The notes below the pieces were generated by a model. It was not told where the DNA came from. It made no database searches and saw nothing but the letters and a program-made list of their open reading frames with translations. The position numbers were made by a program, and so were the translations under genes. A stretch of 64,000 bases of DNA from Xestospongia muta. Lineage: Eukaryota; Porifera; Demospongiae; Haplosclerida; Petrosiidae. The first letter of the stretch is position 1; every line of letters starts with the position of its first letter. The stretch lies in the NCBI GenBank assembly GCA_963693285.1, contig OY848930.1:3224001-3288000 (forward strand), in the 5' to 3' direction. Positions 10,111 through 21,371 of the stretch are shown piece after piece.

Positions 10111-11592
10111 ATCAGGTTGGCTTGGAAAGGAAAATGTGTTGTATTGCCTAGCTGTGTTGTCAACAAAAATTTGGACAAAGTTTCCACCTGCTCATTATGT
10201 TGGGTTCAAGTATCACTAACTCAATGACACTAACATATAGTTAATGAGTATTATAGTCAAGAGTAATTTATTATTTCCACAACAAAAGAAATAATAACAT
10301 TATCGAACCGATGTAGGAGAAGGCTGAAACGACTTCTGTGGCTCTTGATAGCAGAGCTTTGTAAGGTTTATCATAAGTACTGCTTAAAGGCCCAGGAACA
10401 TTGGAGGTTGAAGATTGAGTGCTTCCATCCATGCAAAATTGTATTGTTGTTTGAAGGAAGGTCATCAATATAGTCTGGATATAACAAGAATGTAATTTTG
10501 GCTAGCAACAAATTTCATAATTATGTAACCATGATAGATATAATTATGACTAAACAATGGTGGCAATACAGTTAGAAAACTTACTGTATGTGGGGTTCAC
10601 AGTTACTTTTCATACTATATACTATATATCAACAATATTTTAAAGTTAGCTCAGATAGCTCTTTTAGCCTTCTTATTTATTATTATAGCTGACTAACAGA
10701 CACAAGGGACTAACCTTTCAGTATTTACTAACCTCTCATTATTCTGAGACTAGTCATCCGAAGATTCTGACTCAGAGCCACTTTCCTCTGGTTCATACTG
10801 ATATGGAACAACTATATATGTTCTCAGTATCTTCTTGCCTGAGTTTAGATTCAACACATGAAGCAGGGTCACTGCTTTCGATCATATCGAAGGAAGAAGA
10901 AGAGTAGGAGGAGCTTACTATGCTGGAATACTGACTAAATACATCAAGTCTTCAGCCATTACTTTGGACCTAGCAGTCATTCCCTTGTGACGTCACAAGG
11001 GAGCCCCACCCTACTAGGAAGAACATTGCAATCGAAGAAGCCTTGAAAGAGTTTCAAAAGGAAGCTTGCTTTAACAGTGATAACAATTTTTTAAAATTAT
11101 TGAAACATTTTTAGGGTGAAATGCACATGTCAAAAATTACATTTATGCAAAAAAATATTTTTGAATTTTGGCATGTCTCCCCCCGCCTTTAACAATCAAA
11201 AATAATTTTGCCTGCAATGTGTCAACATAATCTGTTGTCATTATATCAACCAATGACAATATTTATTAAGGGATCAATTTATTAATAGTCATAAACAATT
11301 AATACACAAAATTTAGCATGTTCTATGTGACCTTTATTGGGTGCTTCTTGATTTAACTTGTACTATGATGATGACATTTTAGTGTAGTTGCCAAATTTGT
11401 ATAAAACTTTTCTTAATCATTTTAAACAAACTGACAAAGTGACTCAGTACAGAACTAAAAGTGGATGCTTTTTATAATAGTGACAACACGTGTTTTCGAA
11501 TGTTCTGCATACCTCCAGAAGCATAATTAAAATTAAAATGATTAATGAATAATGATAATAGTTTAATGAATAATAATTAACAACTCACTACA
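10111..11592. other. Intergenic AT-rich stretch, possibly including an LTR
   Basis: No gene is recognised. The part adjoining 11592 on its left should be the 3' LTR of Gypsy A, because a polypurine tract is immediately followed on the minus strand by TGTAGTGAG. I could not find its other end or a partner LTR. A small minus-strand frame at 10271-10468 has no recognisable motif. Confidence 0.4.
10981..11002. promoter_or_regulatory. 22-bp perfect palindrome with a CRE core
   Basis: The palindrome is centred on TGACGTCA, the full cAMP-response-element octamer, with arms CCCTTG and CAAGGG. Its use as a CREB/ATF site is an inference. It lies in a spacer, roughly 0.8 kb from the DIRS left end. Confidence 0.5.
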
Positions 11593-11770
11593 CCACTTCC
11601 CCTCCAGTGTCTATGACACGAATGATGTGAAACGGTTTAGAAAATGAACGCATCGTCCAGAGCGAGTGGTACGGGTGGGAGGTTGAGTAGTTGACCTGTG
11701 GGTGATAGGTGGAGGGTTGTCATCAGGGTGTGCTGGCTTGAGCCAGTCGATGAAAACTATCTTTTTGGCC
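11593..11770 (-). pseudogene. 3' end of Gypsy element A (integrase C-terminus and PPT)
   Basis: The minus strand reads FIDWLKPAHPDD, then TTRSGRCVHFLNRF, the typical end of a Gypsy integrase. A purine-rich tract, GGAGGGGAAGTGG (11605-11593), follows and adjoins a putative LTR start. Its upstream half resumes at 22646 (IDKHYTIDI). The DIRS element lies exactly between these two halves. Confidence 0.8.
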
Positions 11771-11804
11771 ATTATACTTCGGAGAATAAGGTCTCACATC
11801 TCAA

Positions 11805-11995
11805 CTTTGCAAAAGGCATTTATTTTAACTCAAAACAGCTACTTATCAGCACTTGCAAAAATTAACATGTAAAATTCAAAAAATGTAACACAATTTCACA
11901 CCAGAAATGTCAGACCAATGAGTTAGCAAACGTCCAAAACATGTTTCACACAGATATAATAGCCTGCCTAGACCATTCTATATAAAGCACACACA
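11805..11995 (+). repeat. Left inverted terminal repeat of DIRS with TATA box
   Basis: About 190 bp matches the reverse complement of 22375-22570 with modest divergence. TATATAAA at 11979-11986, about 80 bp before the Gag ATG, is the likely promoter TATA box. Confidence 0.85.
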
Positions 11996-12065
11996 CTCAC
12001 TCCTAGTTCAGCTTTTATTTTAGCTGCAGTTTTAACAGTGTCAAGCACTTACTTCGCAAGTTCAG

Positions 12066-12927
12066 ATGAGCAACAAGGAAAATTCTTCAGTGAATAGTCT
12101 TCAGTCAAAGATGAAGCAGATGTTCCAGGACATGATGTCACAGTTGGGGACCTTATCATTGGTGTTAGCAAAATCCAAGGACAAGCCCCCCTCTGCCGCC
12201 AGCAAAGAAGCTGGACGTAGTGACGCAGATGACGTCTCAGACAGAGAGGCAAGCGAACCATCAGAAGAGACAGACACGGGTAGGAAACCCATATTTGAGG
12301 AGCCAACGCAGGCTTTTTTACAGTCAGCCTTCTGTAGAGCTAGGCCCTCTGACAAGAAAACAAGGAGAACATGGGTAGAAGATTTTAGTGTGCCAGAGGG
12401 AGATGAGACCCGATGCCTGAAGTTGGACAGCATCTAGAAGAATGAGCTGCCAAAGGATGCAGTAGAATTGGACAGAAAGCTATCTCGTCTCCAAAACTTC
12501 GTGTTAGATGCTGCGGGACCTCTTGTGGCAGCGATGGAAGAGCTGACGGTTAAAGAAGCCGGACCCCGAGGTAGTGTTGTCAGCAATACAGCAGGCCTTG
12601 GTGTTCCTAGGGAATGCATCGGCCCATTTTAACCTGGAACGGAGGTTGAAGGCTCTCATTCGACCTCTCAGGCGGCTAAACCCGGACCTGAAGTTACTAG
12701 TAGAGGATGAGGAGTTTTTGCAGATGGCATCTTACCTGTTCAGACCTGGTTTTAAAAAGATAGGTCAAGGAGAGGTCAGAGGCAGTGGAGTGTTTGCAGA
12801 AAGCGCCCTTGACTCAGTGTTTAAAGCCATTTTTTCGAGGCAGACGTTCCTACCAGGGCAGAAGTGGGGCGGCTTTCAAGACCGCTGCCCTTTCTATCAG
12901 AGAAGAGGTCAGCAACGGACCTTTTGA
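12066..12927 (+). pseudogene. DIRS Gag-like protein, frameshifted
   Basis: ATG 12066 opens a hydrophilic Ser/Glu-rich region (MSNKENSSVN) to a TAG at 12435. The text then resumes (LQNFVLDAAGPL) and shifts frame near 12550 to LGNASAHFNLERRLKAL, LVEDEEFLQMASYLF. The order and the LGNASA..N.ERR text match Gag-like ORF1 of DIRS elements, which is thought to package the RNA. No zinc knuckle is seen. Not intact. Confidence 0.7.
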
Positions 12928-13214
12928 AGTCAAAGCCACCAAAACGTTTCGGAGCGAAGTTCCCTCCAAGCAACACAATGTCCAAGAAGGACTGACCTGT
13001 GGTGTCCAAGAAGGACTAGCTGGGGGTGTCCAAGAATGACAGAGTATAAGTGCTGTAGTAGATGTACTGATAAAACTCGATATAAATCCATGTTTCCTAT
13101 CAAAGAAAAATTTAAAAAGTATTTTGTCAATAATACAAATAAGCGATTGGGTTACACGGGAAATGTTATATACCTCTCAAAGAGGTGTTGGCCAATGCTC
13201 CGAAGGCAGGCTGA

Positions 13215-14857
13215 TTGGCAATAGTCAATTGGGAAAAAGTGACTTCAGACCCTTGGGTGTTACAGACAGTACAGTGCTACAGCCTAGAGTTAGTTACAGC
13301 TCCCACCCAGTTATTTTCTCCAGGGCAGGTACATTTGCCTGGAAGCCAAGAGACACTTATGAGGGAGGAGATAAAAAGTTTATTAGAAAAAGGGGCCATA
13401 GAGAGGATGAGGGTACCACACCATCCTCAATATATTTCACAGATGTTCCTTGTCCCAAAAAAGGACAGATCAATGAGGCCAGTGTTCAATCTGAAAGGAC
13501 TGAATCAGTTCCTACACTGGGAACATTTCAAAATGGAAAACGTTCAGATGATCAGAGATCTTATCCAAGAAGAAGATTGGATGGTAAAAATGGATCTGAA
13601 GGATTCCTACCTTGTCCTGCCAATCAGGCAAGAGGATCGGAGGTGGTTGAGGTTCCAATGGGAAAAGGAGACTTATGAGTTCACGTGTCTCTCATTTGGC
13701 CAATCAGCTTCTCCCAGAGTGTTCACGAAAATAGTCAAGCTAGTTGTTGCCTGGATAAGACAGTTTGGGTGTCAGATGATAACATACATAGACAACAATT
13801 TACTGCTAGCTTCATCAAAGGAGGAAGCCCAGGTGCTGGCCAGACTGATGGTGGTCTTATTCGAGGCCCTGGGGTTCTCCGTTAATTACAAGAAGTCTGT
13901 GTTGAACCCCCAGCAATCAATGGAGTTTCTGGGGTTCTGGATTGATTCCAGATCAATGACCTGGGGTTCTGGATTGATTCCAGATCAATGACCATCGCAC
14001 TCCCAGCGGAGAAATTGGGCAGAATTCGCAATCCAGCAAGGAGCCTGCTAGCCCAGGCACCCATAAGGGGAAGGGAGCTAGCACAATTCATTGGAAGAGT
14101 CAACTCAGCAACACTAGCCATCCCACAAGCTCCTCTGTCCTATCGGGCTCTGCAGGGAACGAAACATGCCACCCTTACACACAAACGGGGCCTAGACTCA
14201 GCCATTTCTATAATGAACCTTGAGAGGGAGAGCTTTTGTGGTGGGTGGAGCAGGCAAAACTTTGGAATGGGTCCAGTCTGAAACCACCATCTCGCTTCCT
14301 AAAGATTCAGACAGATGCTTGGAAACTGGGCTGGGGAGCAGTTTGTCACGGGGTTCAGACAGGTGGGCCATGGACATGCGAGGAAAGTCAATTTCACATC
14401 AACTACCTAGAGTTGTTGGCAGCATTTCTGGCAATTCAGTCATTCGTGAAGAGCAAGAGACATCTGACAGTATACCACTACATGGACAATGTCTCAGCAC
14501 TGACCTACATCAACAAGAAAGGGGGTGTCGGTCCGGACCACTCACAACCCTAGCAAAGGATGTTGGTGGTGGTGCTTAGAGAGAGCAATCGTTCTTTCTG
14601 CCGAGCACCTTCCAGGATGTCTGAACATCATAGCAGACAAAGAGTCCAGACATATGAGAGATCGTTGGGATTGGAAACTTCACCCAGGCTTATTTCAGAG
14701 GATAGTCGAAACATTTGGTCTGATAGAAATGGATCTGTTTGCATCCAGGCTGACATACCAGGTCCCACGGTTCTTCAGCTGGAAACCAGACCCCCAGATG
14801 CCTTCCTACAAAGATGGAATCAGTTTCGGGGATATAAAAATCCACCATGGGGGTTAA
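13215..14857 (+). pseudogene. DIRS reverse transcriptase and RNase H, inactivated
   Basis: RT motifs are KGAIERM, MFLVPKKDRSMRPVFNLKGL, DWMVKMDLKDSYL, FTCLSFGQSASPRVFTK and TYIDNNLL. The second catalytic Asp of the YxDD box is Asn (codon at 13794-13796), so polymerase activity should be lost. A 32-bp tandem duplication at 13929-13992 then shifts the frame. It continues RNPARSLLAQAPIRGRELAQF and an RNase H region (IQTDAWKLGWGAV, HINYLELLAAFLAI, YMDNVSALTYINK), followed by the conserved DIRS spacer SAEHLPGCLN, MDLFASRLTYQVP. Further frameshifts separate these blocks. Confidence 0.85.
13929..13992. repeat. 32-bp tandem duplication in DIRS RT
   Basis: Two identical 32-bp units (13929-13960, 13961-13992) repeat the codons for GFWIDSRSMT and break the RT to RNase H frame. 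Confidence 0.95.
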
Positions 14858-15794
14858 TCGCTCGAGTACTATCAGAAGTTCTGTACCAGAGGGCCAATGT
14901 GGTTTTGATAGCTCCAGTATGGAAAACACAGGTATGATATCCAACATTGTTGTCATACCGTCTATCAGTACACAGGGAGGTGGTGTGGCAAGTGCACCCA
15001 GTTCCACCTCCCTTTCAGGGGGACACGATTCAGTTGGCCGCATGGCCTATATCAGGGAAGGCTGCTGAAAGGAAGAACTTTCTGAGCAAGCTTCAAGCCT
15101 CGTCTTGGCATCATGGAGATCCAAGTCGAACTCAAACTACAATTCACTCTTTCACAAGTGAAAGTGCTGGTGTCATTCAAGGGATAGAAATCCCATTTCT
15201 GGTTGTATGAGCAGGATTACCAGTATCGTTCGATAAATTCTTATCGTTCAGCAATATCTTCGGTTCATGAGAAAATGAATGGCTATCAGATAGGGCAACA
15301 CCCCATGGTATCTAGGATGCTACAAGGTGTATTTAATTCAAGACCACCTCAAGCACGTTATAAAAGTACCTTGAAGGTGTCTACTGTTCTCGATTAGATT
15401 AGTAGTGAGACAACGTCAAATAAATCATTATTATTTTTATCAGTGAAGTTGACCACCTTATTAACCCTTTCCAGGCCTTGTCGGTCAGCGGACTTGGCAG
15501 GATTTCAATTATCATCTCTCAAATTCATGCCAGAGGCAGACATTGCACGTGTATACATGATACACGAGTATATACACAAAAAATTGTCTAAAATGTAGAT
15601 AGATGTACATACACGACTGTCGAAAACAGTACACGAAATTTTGAACATGTATTTAATAACCACACCTCCTTAGTATCAAGTAAAATGGCTGCTACCACAT
15701 CTGTTGACTACTGCCACTTATTCTCCTTTCCATCTTGACCTAGCAGTAATAAAGATTGTGTAGCAAAGTGCAAGAGGCTCTTGTATTTCAGTAC

Positions 15795-16033
15795 TGTGAT
15801 GTCCTGATCACTTTATTACACTGATCAAAATTATCATGAACAACTAACAAAAAGGTCAACTTAAATACATGTAGAACAGTTAAGGTTAATTTACACATTA
15901 ACAAAAGATATACAAGAAAAAGGACAATGTAACAATAACAAAGAATAAATGTGCTAATAAGAAGTAATTAACAAAACTATAATTGTATAATCCTAATTTA
16001 CACTAGTTAACACATCTAAAGTTAGTTTACCAC
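15795..16033 (-). repeat. 3' LTR of Gypsy B
   Basis: 239 bp, nearly identical to 19973-20212. It is the downstream LTR relative to the minus-strand genes. Confidence 0.95.
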
Positions 16034-16141
16034 TTTCTTCCACCCTTAGCCAATACCAGGTATGAATCTTTTTGGTGAATGGCGAATTCGGGTTGAACGA
16101 CGAAGTTCTACTGGTTGTCATAGGTACTTGACGAGTTTCTA

Positions 16142-17246
16142 TTACATCAGGTGGTGTGTCTTGTTCAGACGAAAGGTCAAGGGGTAAATCATTTTGTATC
16201 TCAGTAGGTGAATCACATGAACGAATTTTTTAAAATGATCAAAGTGTCTTCTAGTAATGGTGCCATCATTCAATTTAATCACAGCAGTTTGTGAACCTTC
16301 AAAACCAGTAATACAACCAGGTAGCCATCTACGATGATGAGTAAAGTCTTTAACGAAAACTGGATCATGTAACTTAAAAGTACGATCTTTAGTCTTCTTA
16401 TCATGTTGTTTCTTTTGTGTCCTCTGTTTATCCAATACTCTAGAGGAAGTGTTGGGTTGTAACAAGTCAAGATGACATCTAAGTTTTCTACCCATTAAAA
16501 GTTCAGCTGGAGATACACCAGTAGTAGAGTGGGGAGTTATCCTGTAATGATACAATAGTCAAGCAAGTCTTGTTTCCATATCTGAATCTGTCATCTTTTT
16601 CAATCCCTCTTTAATAATTTGTACTCCACGTTCAGCTAAACCATTGCTGGATGGGTGATAAGGTGCAGATCTTAAACGTTGTTATTCCATTCTTCTTCAT
16701 GAACTCTTGGAACTCACTACTTGTAAAGGCTGTTCCATTATCTGAGACAACTACTTCTGGTAGTCCATGAGTAGCAAATAAAGTCCTAAGTGTTTTGATA
16801 GTGTTAATAGATGAGGTTGAAGGTACAACAATTACTTGTAACCACTTTGAATATACATCCATAACAATTAAAAATATTTTATTTTGAAATGGTCCAGCGT
16901 GGTCAACATGGATACGAGACCAAGGTCTTTTTGGCCATTCCCAAGGGTGCATTGGGACTGCTGCTAGAGATTTCTGGTTATATTGACATTGTTGACAGCT
17001 CTTAACCTTCTTTTCTATGTCTTTATCGATTCCTGGCCACCAAACAGTACTTCTTGCTAGACTCTTCATTCTTACGATACCAGGATGACTTTCATGTAAT
17101 TGATTTAATACCTTTTCTCTACCTACTTTTGGAATTACTACTCGACATCCCAAACGTATGCAGCAATCATGGATACTTAACTCCTCTTTTCGTTGGGAGA
17201 ATGGGCGTAAATCATCAGCACTTGAGTTTGTCCACCATTTTTGCAT
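16142..17246 (-). pseudogene. Gypsy B integrase
   Basis: An HHCC zinc-binding region (LHESHPGIVRMKSLARSTVWW ending CQQCQ) precedes the catalytic core (HVDHAGPFQ, MDVYSKWLQVI, VSDNGTAFTSSEF). A frameshift near 16680 separates the third acidic motif (SSNGLAERGVQIIKEG). A TGA at 16559-16561 interrupts ETRLA/LLYHYRITPHSTTG, followed by the GPY/F-like C-terminal part with GVSPAELLMGRKLR. The integrase would insert the cDNA; this copy cannot. Confidence 0.85.
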
Positions 17247-17251
17247 ACAAT

Positions 17252-18598
17252 TTAATATTGAGCTAATATTGGGTCTTTATCTGTCCAAGACTTGATTTTC
17301 ATGGCTGTTATTGGTGATGATTGCAAAGTTTCCACGAGTAGAATCAATTCACCAGGGATAGGAACATCCGAAATCGTTTCTGGTAAGGGAAGTCTACTAA
17401 GTAGGTCATCATTTGCGTTTGCATTTCCTGATTTATAGATGATGTTATATTCATAGGTGCTCAAGGTCAGTGCCCAACGTTGGATTGTTGCTGATGCTAA
17501 TGACGGAATTAGACGTTTTTTACTAAATAGATGCTGGAATGGCTTATGATCAGAACAAATGGTAAAATGTCGACCAAATAAAAAATGGTGGAACTTCTTT
17601 ACTCCAAATACAATTGCTAAGGCTTCTTTATCGAGCTGAGAATACTTCTTTTCAGCTGGGGCAAGGGAATGTGATGCAAATGCTACTGGCTTTTCTGATC
17701 CATCCTCCATGACATGAGACAACACGGAGAAGCATCGCATGAGAGCATTAACTTTTTCTGAGGATCATAATGGACTAACAACTTTGGGGAAGTTAATATC
17801 TTTTTAATGTCTAGGAATGCTTTCTTCTGGTCTGGTCCCCAAAACCATTTCATGTTCTTTTGTAATAGAGTGTAAAGTGGTGCTAACATAGTAGATAGTT
17901 GATGAAGGAACTTTCCATAATACTTCACTAGACCAATAAATCAATGTAATTGTGCCACATTGTGGGGAGCCGGAGCTTTCAAAATAGCTCGTATTTTCTC
18001 TTCAGCTGTGTGTAGCCCTTCAGCTGTTATGACATGCCCAAGGTATTCAACCCTTGAGAGCATAAAGGCACACTTGTCTCGCTTTAGCCTCATCCCCTCT
18101 GCCTCTAGTCGACTCAACACTTTGTCCAATGTTTGCAGGTGCTCTTCTTCTGATACACCTGTAATGAGAATATTGTCAATATATACAGCCACATTCTTAA
18201 TACCTCTCAAAATACCTTCTATTGTTCGCTGAAAGATTGCTGGTGCTGAGTGGACTACAAAAGGAAGGCGAGTGTATTGATATAATCCTTTGTGAGTGTT
18301 GATGATTAAATACTGCCTGGAGTCAAGTTCTAGAGCAATCTGCTGGTATGCATGTGCGAGGTCAAGTTTTGTAAACTTTTTCCCTCCAGCTAGTTGAGAG
18401 AAGAGATCGTCAGCCTTGGGCCTTGGGAAGTGGATATGTATCTAACTTAGCAGCTTGGTTTATGGTGAGCTTGTAGTCACCACAGACTCTGACAGTTCCA
18501 TCTCGTTTCATTACTGGGACTATAAGAGCAGCCCAATCTGAAAATTCTACGGGCTCTAAGATGCCAGTTTTCTCTAGTCTCTCTAATTCTTGTTCCAC
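17252..18598 (-). pseudogene. Gypsy B reverse transcriptase and RNase H
   Basis: RT begins after a TGA at 18605-18607 with VEQELERLEKTGILEPV, then VPVMKRDGTVRVCGDYK and QYTRLPFVVHSAPAIFQ. The catalytic box reads VAVYIDNILITG, so the second Asp is Asn (18172-18174). A TGA at 17941-17943 precedes FIGLVKYYGKFLHQL. RNase H text (LSCDASP, then after a small deletion near 17735 MEDGSEKPVAFASHSLAPAE, YSQLDKEALAIVFGV, FTICSDHKPFQHLF) follows to a TAA at 17252. Three independent lesions make it inactive. Confidence 0.9.
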
Positions 18599-18604
18599 TT
18601 TACC

Positions 18605-19948
18605 TCATAGGGCATATGGAATTGGCCTTGGTCTAAAGAACTTGGGTTGACTGTGTGGATCGACATGGAGTTTTGCTTGCGTACTTTGGACTCGACCTAA
18701 TTCATCCTTGAACAGCACATTGTGGCGATTTAGAATATCCTCTAATTTTAAGGCTTTAGGTCGTACATAGTTTAATTGTAGTTTGTCCCAGTTGAGTTTT
18801 ATCTTGAGTAACCAATCTCTTCCGAGGAGACTTGGTCCAGATCCTTTTACGACTGTAAGCTGCAAAAAATGACATTGGTCTTCATATTTACCTGTAACAT
18901 TTATAACCCCTTTTATAGATAATTTTTCACCTGTATAAGTTTTTAGATTGGTACTGGATGATACAATAGGTGGAGCTTGGCCTTTTTTCCAGTATTTACA
19001 ATATGCAGCCTCGCTGATTATTGAAACCGAAGCTCCAGTGTCTACTTCCATGGTGATGTCTGCACCGTTAATGTTCACGGTCACTTGAATGGGTTTTACA
19101 CGATTGCTATTCATGTTGAACAATGTATACGTCGATTCGCTGGGGGAGTGGTCAGCTTCAAAATCAGTGATTTGATGCGCTGTCTCTCTGATTCTTCCTA
19201 CGGGATTATACATACCTTTGTAAGCATCCTTGTGTGCAGAACCCTGTTTAGCACGACAAGCCCTTGCAATGTGTCCAATTTTCTTACAATATGAACAAAC
19301 AACGTCTTTGAATCTACACACAGCTGGGGAATGGGCTCCTCGACATCGATAGCATTCGTTGCTAACAACACGATCTCTCGTGATATGAGGATCTCGTCGT
19401 CCTTTCAGGGAGTTAATCTGAGCTGAGTCTGGCTTCAGTAGATCCTTAGCACTTCGTTCAGCCGATTCATAAGCTTGTGCAAGTGTAAATGCTTTGTCAA
19501 AGGTTAGAGGAGGCGGTTTTGCCAAGAGTAGAGATTGCAGACAATCATCATTGCATCCACAAATGAGGCGATCTCTCAGCATGTCGCCAAACTGACAATG
19601 TTCCGAAAGTTCTCGGAGGTGGGCAACAAAGTCAGCAATTGATTCTCCGTTCTTACGGTTACAAGAATGAAAAGCGAATCGCTGAACTGTAACAGACGGC
19701 GGCAGCTGATGGTGTTCCTGCACTAACTTCACCAGCTCGTCGAAAGTCTTCTCTGACGGTTTCTGTGGAGATACTAAATTACGAATCAGTTGGTACGTTG
19801 ACGCACCACAAAGACTTAAGAGAATAGCTCTTTTCTTTTCCTGGGCTTGTACATCATTTGCCAGGAAATATTGCTCAAGCCTCTCTGCATAAGATAACCA
19901 GGTCTCTTTGCCCGGAGCAAATTCTCCTACAGAACCATGAGTTGCCAT
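18605..19948 (-). CDS. Gypsy B Gag-protease polyprotein, 447 aa open frame
   Basis: The start MATHGSVGEFAPGKETW lies just inside the 5' LTR. The N-terminal Gag half (to about residue 190) is followed by two zinc knuckles (CYRCRGAHSPAVC and CSYCKKIGHIARAC) that bind RNA. An aspartic protease with active site VDTGASVSI and GPSLLGRDWLLKI comes next. The frame ends in TGA directly before RT, where related elements read through in one frame, so this stop is probably a mutation rather than a natural Gag stop. This is the only long uninterrupted retroelement frame in the window. Confidence 0.9.
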   Translation of the reverse strand: MATHGSVGEFAPGKETWLSYAERLEQYFLANDVQAQEKKRAILLSLCGASTYQLIRNLVSPQKPSEKTFDELVKLVQEHHQLPPSVTVQRFAFHSCNRKNGESIADFVAHLRELSEHCQFGDMLRDRLICGCNDDCLQSLLLAKPPPLTFDKAFTLAQAYESAERSAKDLLKPDSAQINSLKGRRDPHITRDRVVSNECYRCRGAHSPAVCRFKDVVCSYCKKIGHIARACRAKQGSAHKDAYKGMYNPVGRIRETAHQITDFEADHSPSESTYTLFNMNSNRVKPIQVTVNINGADITMEVDTGASVSIISEAAYCKYWKKGQAPPIVSSSTNLKTYTGEKLSIKGVINVTGKYEDQCHFLQLTVVKGSGPSLLGRDWLLKIKLNWDKLQLNYVRPKALKLEDILNRHNVLFKDELGRVQSTQAKLHVDPHSQPKFFRPRPIPYAL

Positions 19949-19972
19949 TGAAGTTTTACCCTCGTTGCCAAT

Positions 19973-20212
19973 TGTGATGTCCTGATCACTTTATTACACT
20001 GATCAAAATTATCATGAACAACTAACAAAGAGGTCAACTTAAATACATGTAGAACAATTAAGGTTAATTTACACATTAACAAAAGATATACAAGAAAAAG
20101 GACAATGTAACAATAACAAAGAATAAATGTGCCAATAAGAAGCCATTAACAAAACTATAATTGTATAATCCTAATTTACACTAGTTAACACATCTAAAGT
20201 TAGTTTACCACA
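19973..20212 (-). repeat. 5' LTR of Gypsy B
   Basis: 240 bp, the promoter-side LTR for the minus-strand element. Immediately inside it the minus strand reads ATTGGCAACGAGGG, a possible primer-binding site whose tRNA I cannot assign. Confidence 0.9.
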
Positions 20213-20610
20213 AGTACAATGAGCCTAATTAGTCTCATTAGATCCCAACTTAGCTATTGTGCCCAAATTTGGCGACCTCACTTCCTCCTCAAAGACATCC
20301 AATCATTAGAACGAATACAGAAACAAGCTACAAAATTTATATTAAATGACTATGATTCCGACTACAAGTCTCGCTTCCAAACACTTCATCTCCTTCCACT
20401 AATGTATCATTTTGAACTCAACAACATCTTATTCTTCATTAACAGCATTAAAAATCCATCCAGAAACTTCAACATCCTCCATTATCTCCACTTCACTAAA
20501 GGAAACACTATCTACTTTATTAGATTCTTACATCTTTGGAACTCTCTCCCTCCTCTGGACCTCACCCTATCAGCCAACACCCTCAAAAACACACATTGAA
20601 CCTTTGAAGT
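20213..20610 (+). pseudogene. LINE reverse transcriptase 3' fragment
   Basis: The text SLIRSQLSYCAQIWRPHFLL, LERIQKQATKFILNDYDSDY and HLWNSLPPLDLTLSANT is the extreme C-terminus of a CR1/L2-like non-LTR retrotransposon ORF2. Upstream text AKCKRLLYFS at about 15750-15790 belongs to the same frame before the Gypsy B insertion, so Gypsy B landed inside the LINE. As usual for LINEs the copy is 5'-truncated. Confidence 0.75.
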
Positions 20611-20775
20611 TTTGGATGGAAAGGAAAGATAGCCCTTTATATAATACACTCAGTACCCTGTAGTTCGGCTTCTGTCGAGTGGCTATTTTCCAAAGCAGGA
20701 ATAGTTTCAAGCCAGCGGCAAACTCGTTTACAAAGTTCTCGAATAGAACAGCTACTTTTTTACAATAATTTTCAC
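20600..20775 (+). pseudogene. hAT transposase dimerisation remnant
   Basis: Broken frames read KFWMERKDSPLYNTLSTL and then SASVEWLFSKAGIVSSQRQT. The ERLFSKAG-type motif is diagnostic of the hAT C-terminal dimerisation domain. It is the only transposase text left in the 15537-20948 element. Confidence 0.75.
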
Positions 20776-21371
20776 TCTTCTTTCAGTTTCAGACTAAATG
20801 CAGTTTTTTTTTATCATCAAATACATGAAAGTAAATGATATTACTGCATGAAAGTAGATGGTATTAATACAAGTAGATACTAGGTAGATTTTTTAAAGTA
20901 AATGTAGATACATAGTAGATGGATATTGAGTAGATGATGCAATGTCTGGCCAGAGGGAGCTACTTTCATGGCAAAACAGAGCAGACCAGGTTTGTCATTA
21001 AAGGAGTTCTTTTTCCCTTCACTGCTTGATAATCCTACTCTTTGCCCTGTGAGTACACTCCAGGAATATATACTTCAAACAAAGCAGTTCAGAGAGGGTA
21101 AGGATGATGATCACAAGGATAGGTTGTTTATCACTACCACAGGAGGACAGAGCCCTGCTACGAGTGCTACTATCGCCAGATAGATTAAATCAGCCTTGAC
21201 AAAGGCAGGCATTGACACCTCTATTTTTAAAGCTCATTCAGTGAGAGAAGCATCAGCAGCGCTGGCTGGTATATCAATACCAGAAATCCATCACAATCAC
21301 TTTTTGAAAGGTTCTATAATAGACCTCACACACCGTCGTTTGGTCAGGTGGTATTATCTATGGCTTCTAAC

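Larger units (their letters stand above)
15795..20212 (-). mobile_element. Gypsy-type LTR retrotransposon B, 4418 bp
   Basis: The element is oriented on the minus strand, with LTRs 15795-16033 and 19973-20212 beginning TGTGGTAAAC and ending CATCACA. The 5-bp target duplication AGTAC is present at 15790-15794 and 20213-20217. The LTRs differ at about 5 of 239 positions, so this is the youngest layer of the nest. Coding order is Gag-protease, RT, RNase H, integrase, carrying three in-frame TGA stops plus frameshifts; it is dead but nearly complete. Confidence 0.95.
15537..20948 (+). mobile_element. hAT transposon inserted in the DIRS recombinase
   Basis: Perfect 11-bp inverted ends CAGACATTGCA...TGCAATGTCTG and an 8-bp direct repeat GCCAGAGG (15529-15536 and 20949-20956) define the element. 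Its transposase is reduced to a C-terminal dimerisation remnant (about 20600-20770: PLKFWMERKDSPLYNTL, SASVEWLFSKAGIVSSQRQT, RIEQLLFYNN). A LINE tail and Gypsy B lie inside it. Only about 600 bp is hAT sequence, so the transposase middle has been lost or replaced. Confidence 0.9.
14947..21370 (+). pseudogene. DIRS tyrosine recombinase, split by insertions
   Basis: The N-terminal part (about 14947-15536) reads LAAWPISGK, YEQDYQYRSINSYRSAISSV and HPMVSRMLQGVFNSRPP, followed after a stop by TLLTLSRPCRSADLAGFQL, which carries the first catalytic Arg. The hAT insertion interrupts it at SLKFMPE. The C-terminal part resumes at about 20957 with GATFMAKQSRPGLSLKEFFF, ATSATIAR and GIDTSIFKAHSVREASAALAG, which holds the H-x-x-R box. 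The terminal Tyr region is out of frame. In DIRS elements this recombinase replaces an integrase and inserts circular DNA. Confidence 0.85.

Noticed and set aside
10271..10468. 65-residue minus-strand frame with a hydrophobic end
   Set aside because: No motif, no paralog in the window, and surrounded by transposon debris.
16559..18607. In-frame TGA as recoded codon (selenocysteine, Trp or alternative code)
   Set aside because: The intact fibrinogen-like gene uses TGA as its stop, the sites fall where related proteins have Arg, and a CGA to TGA change explains them more simply.
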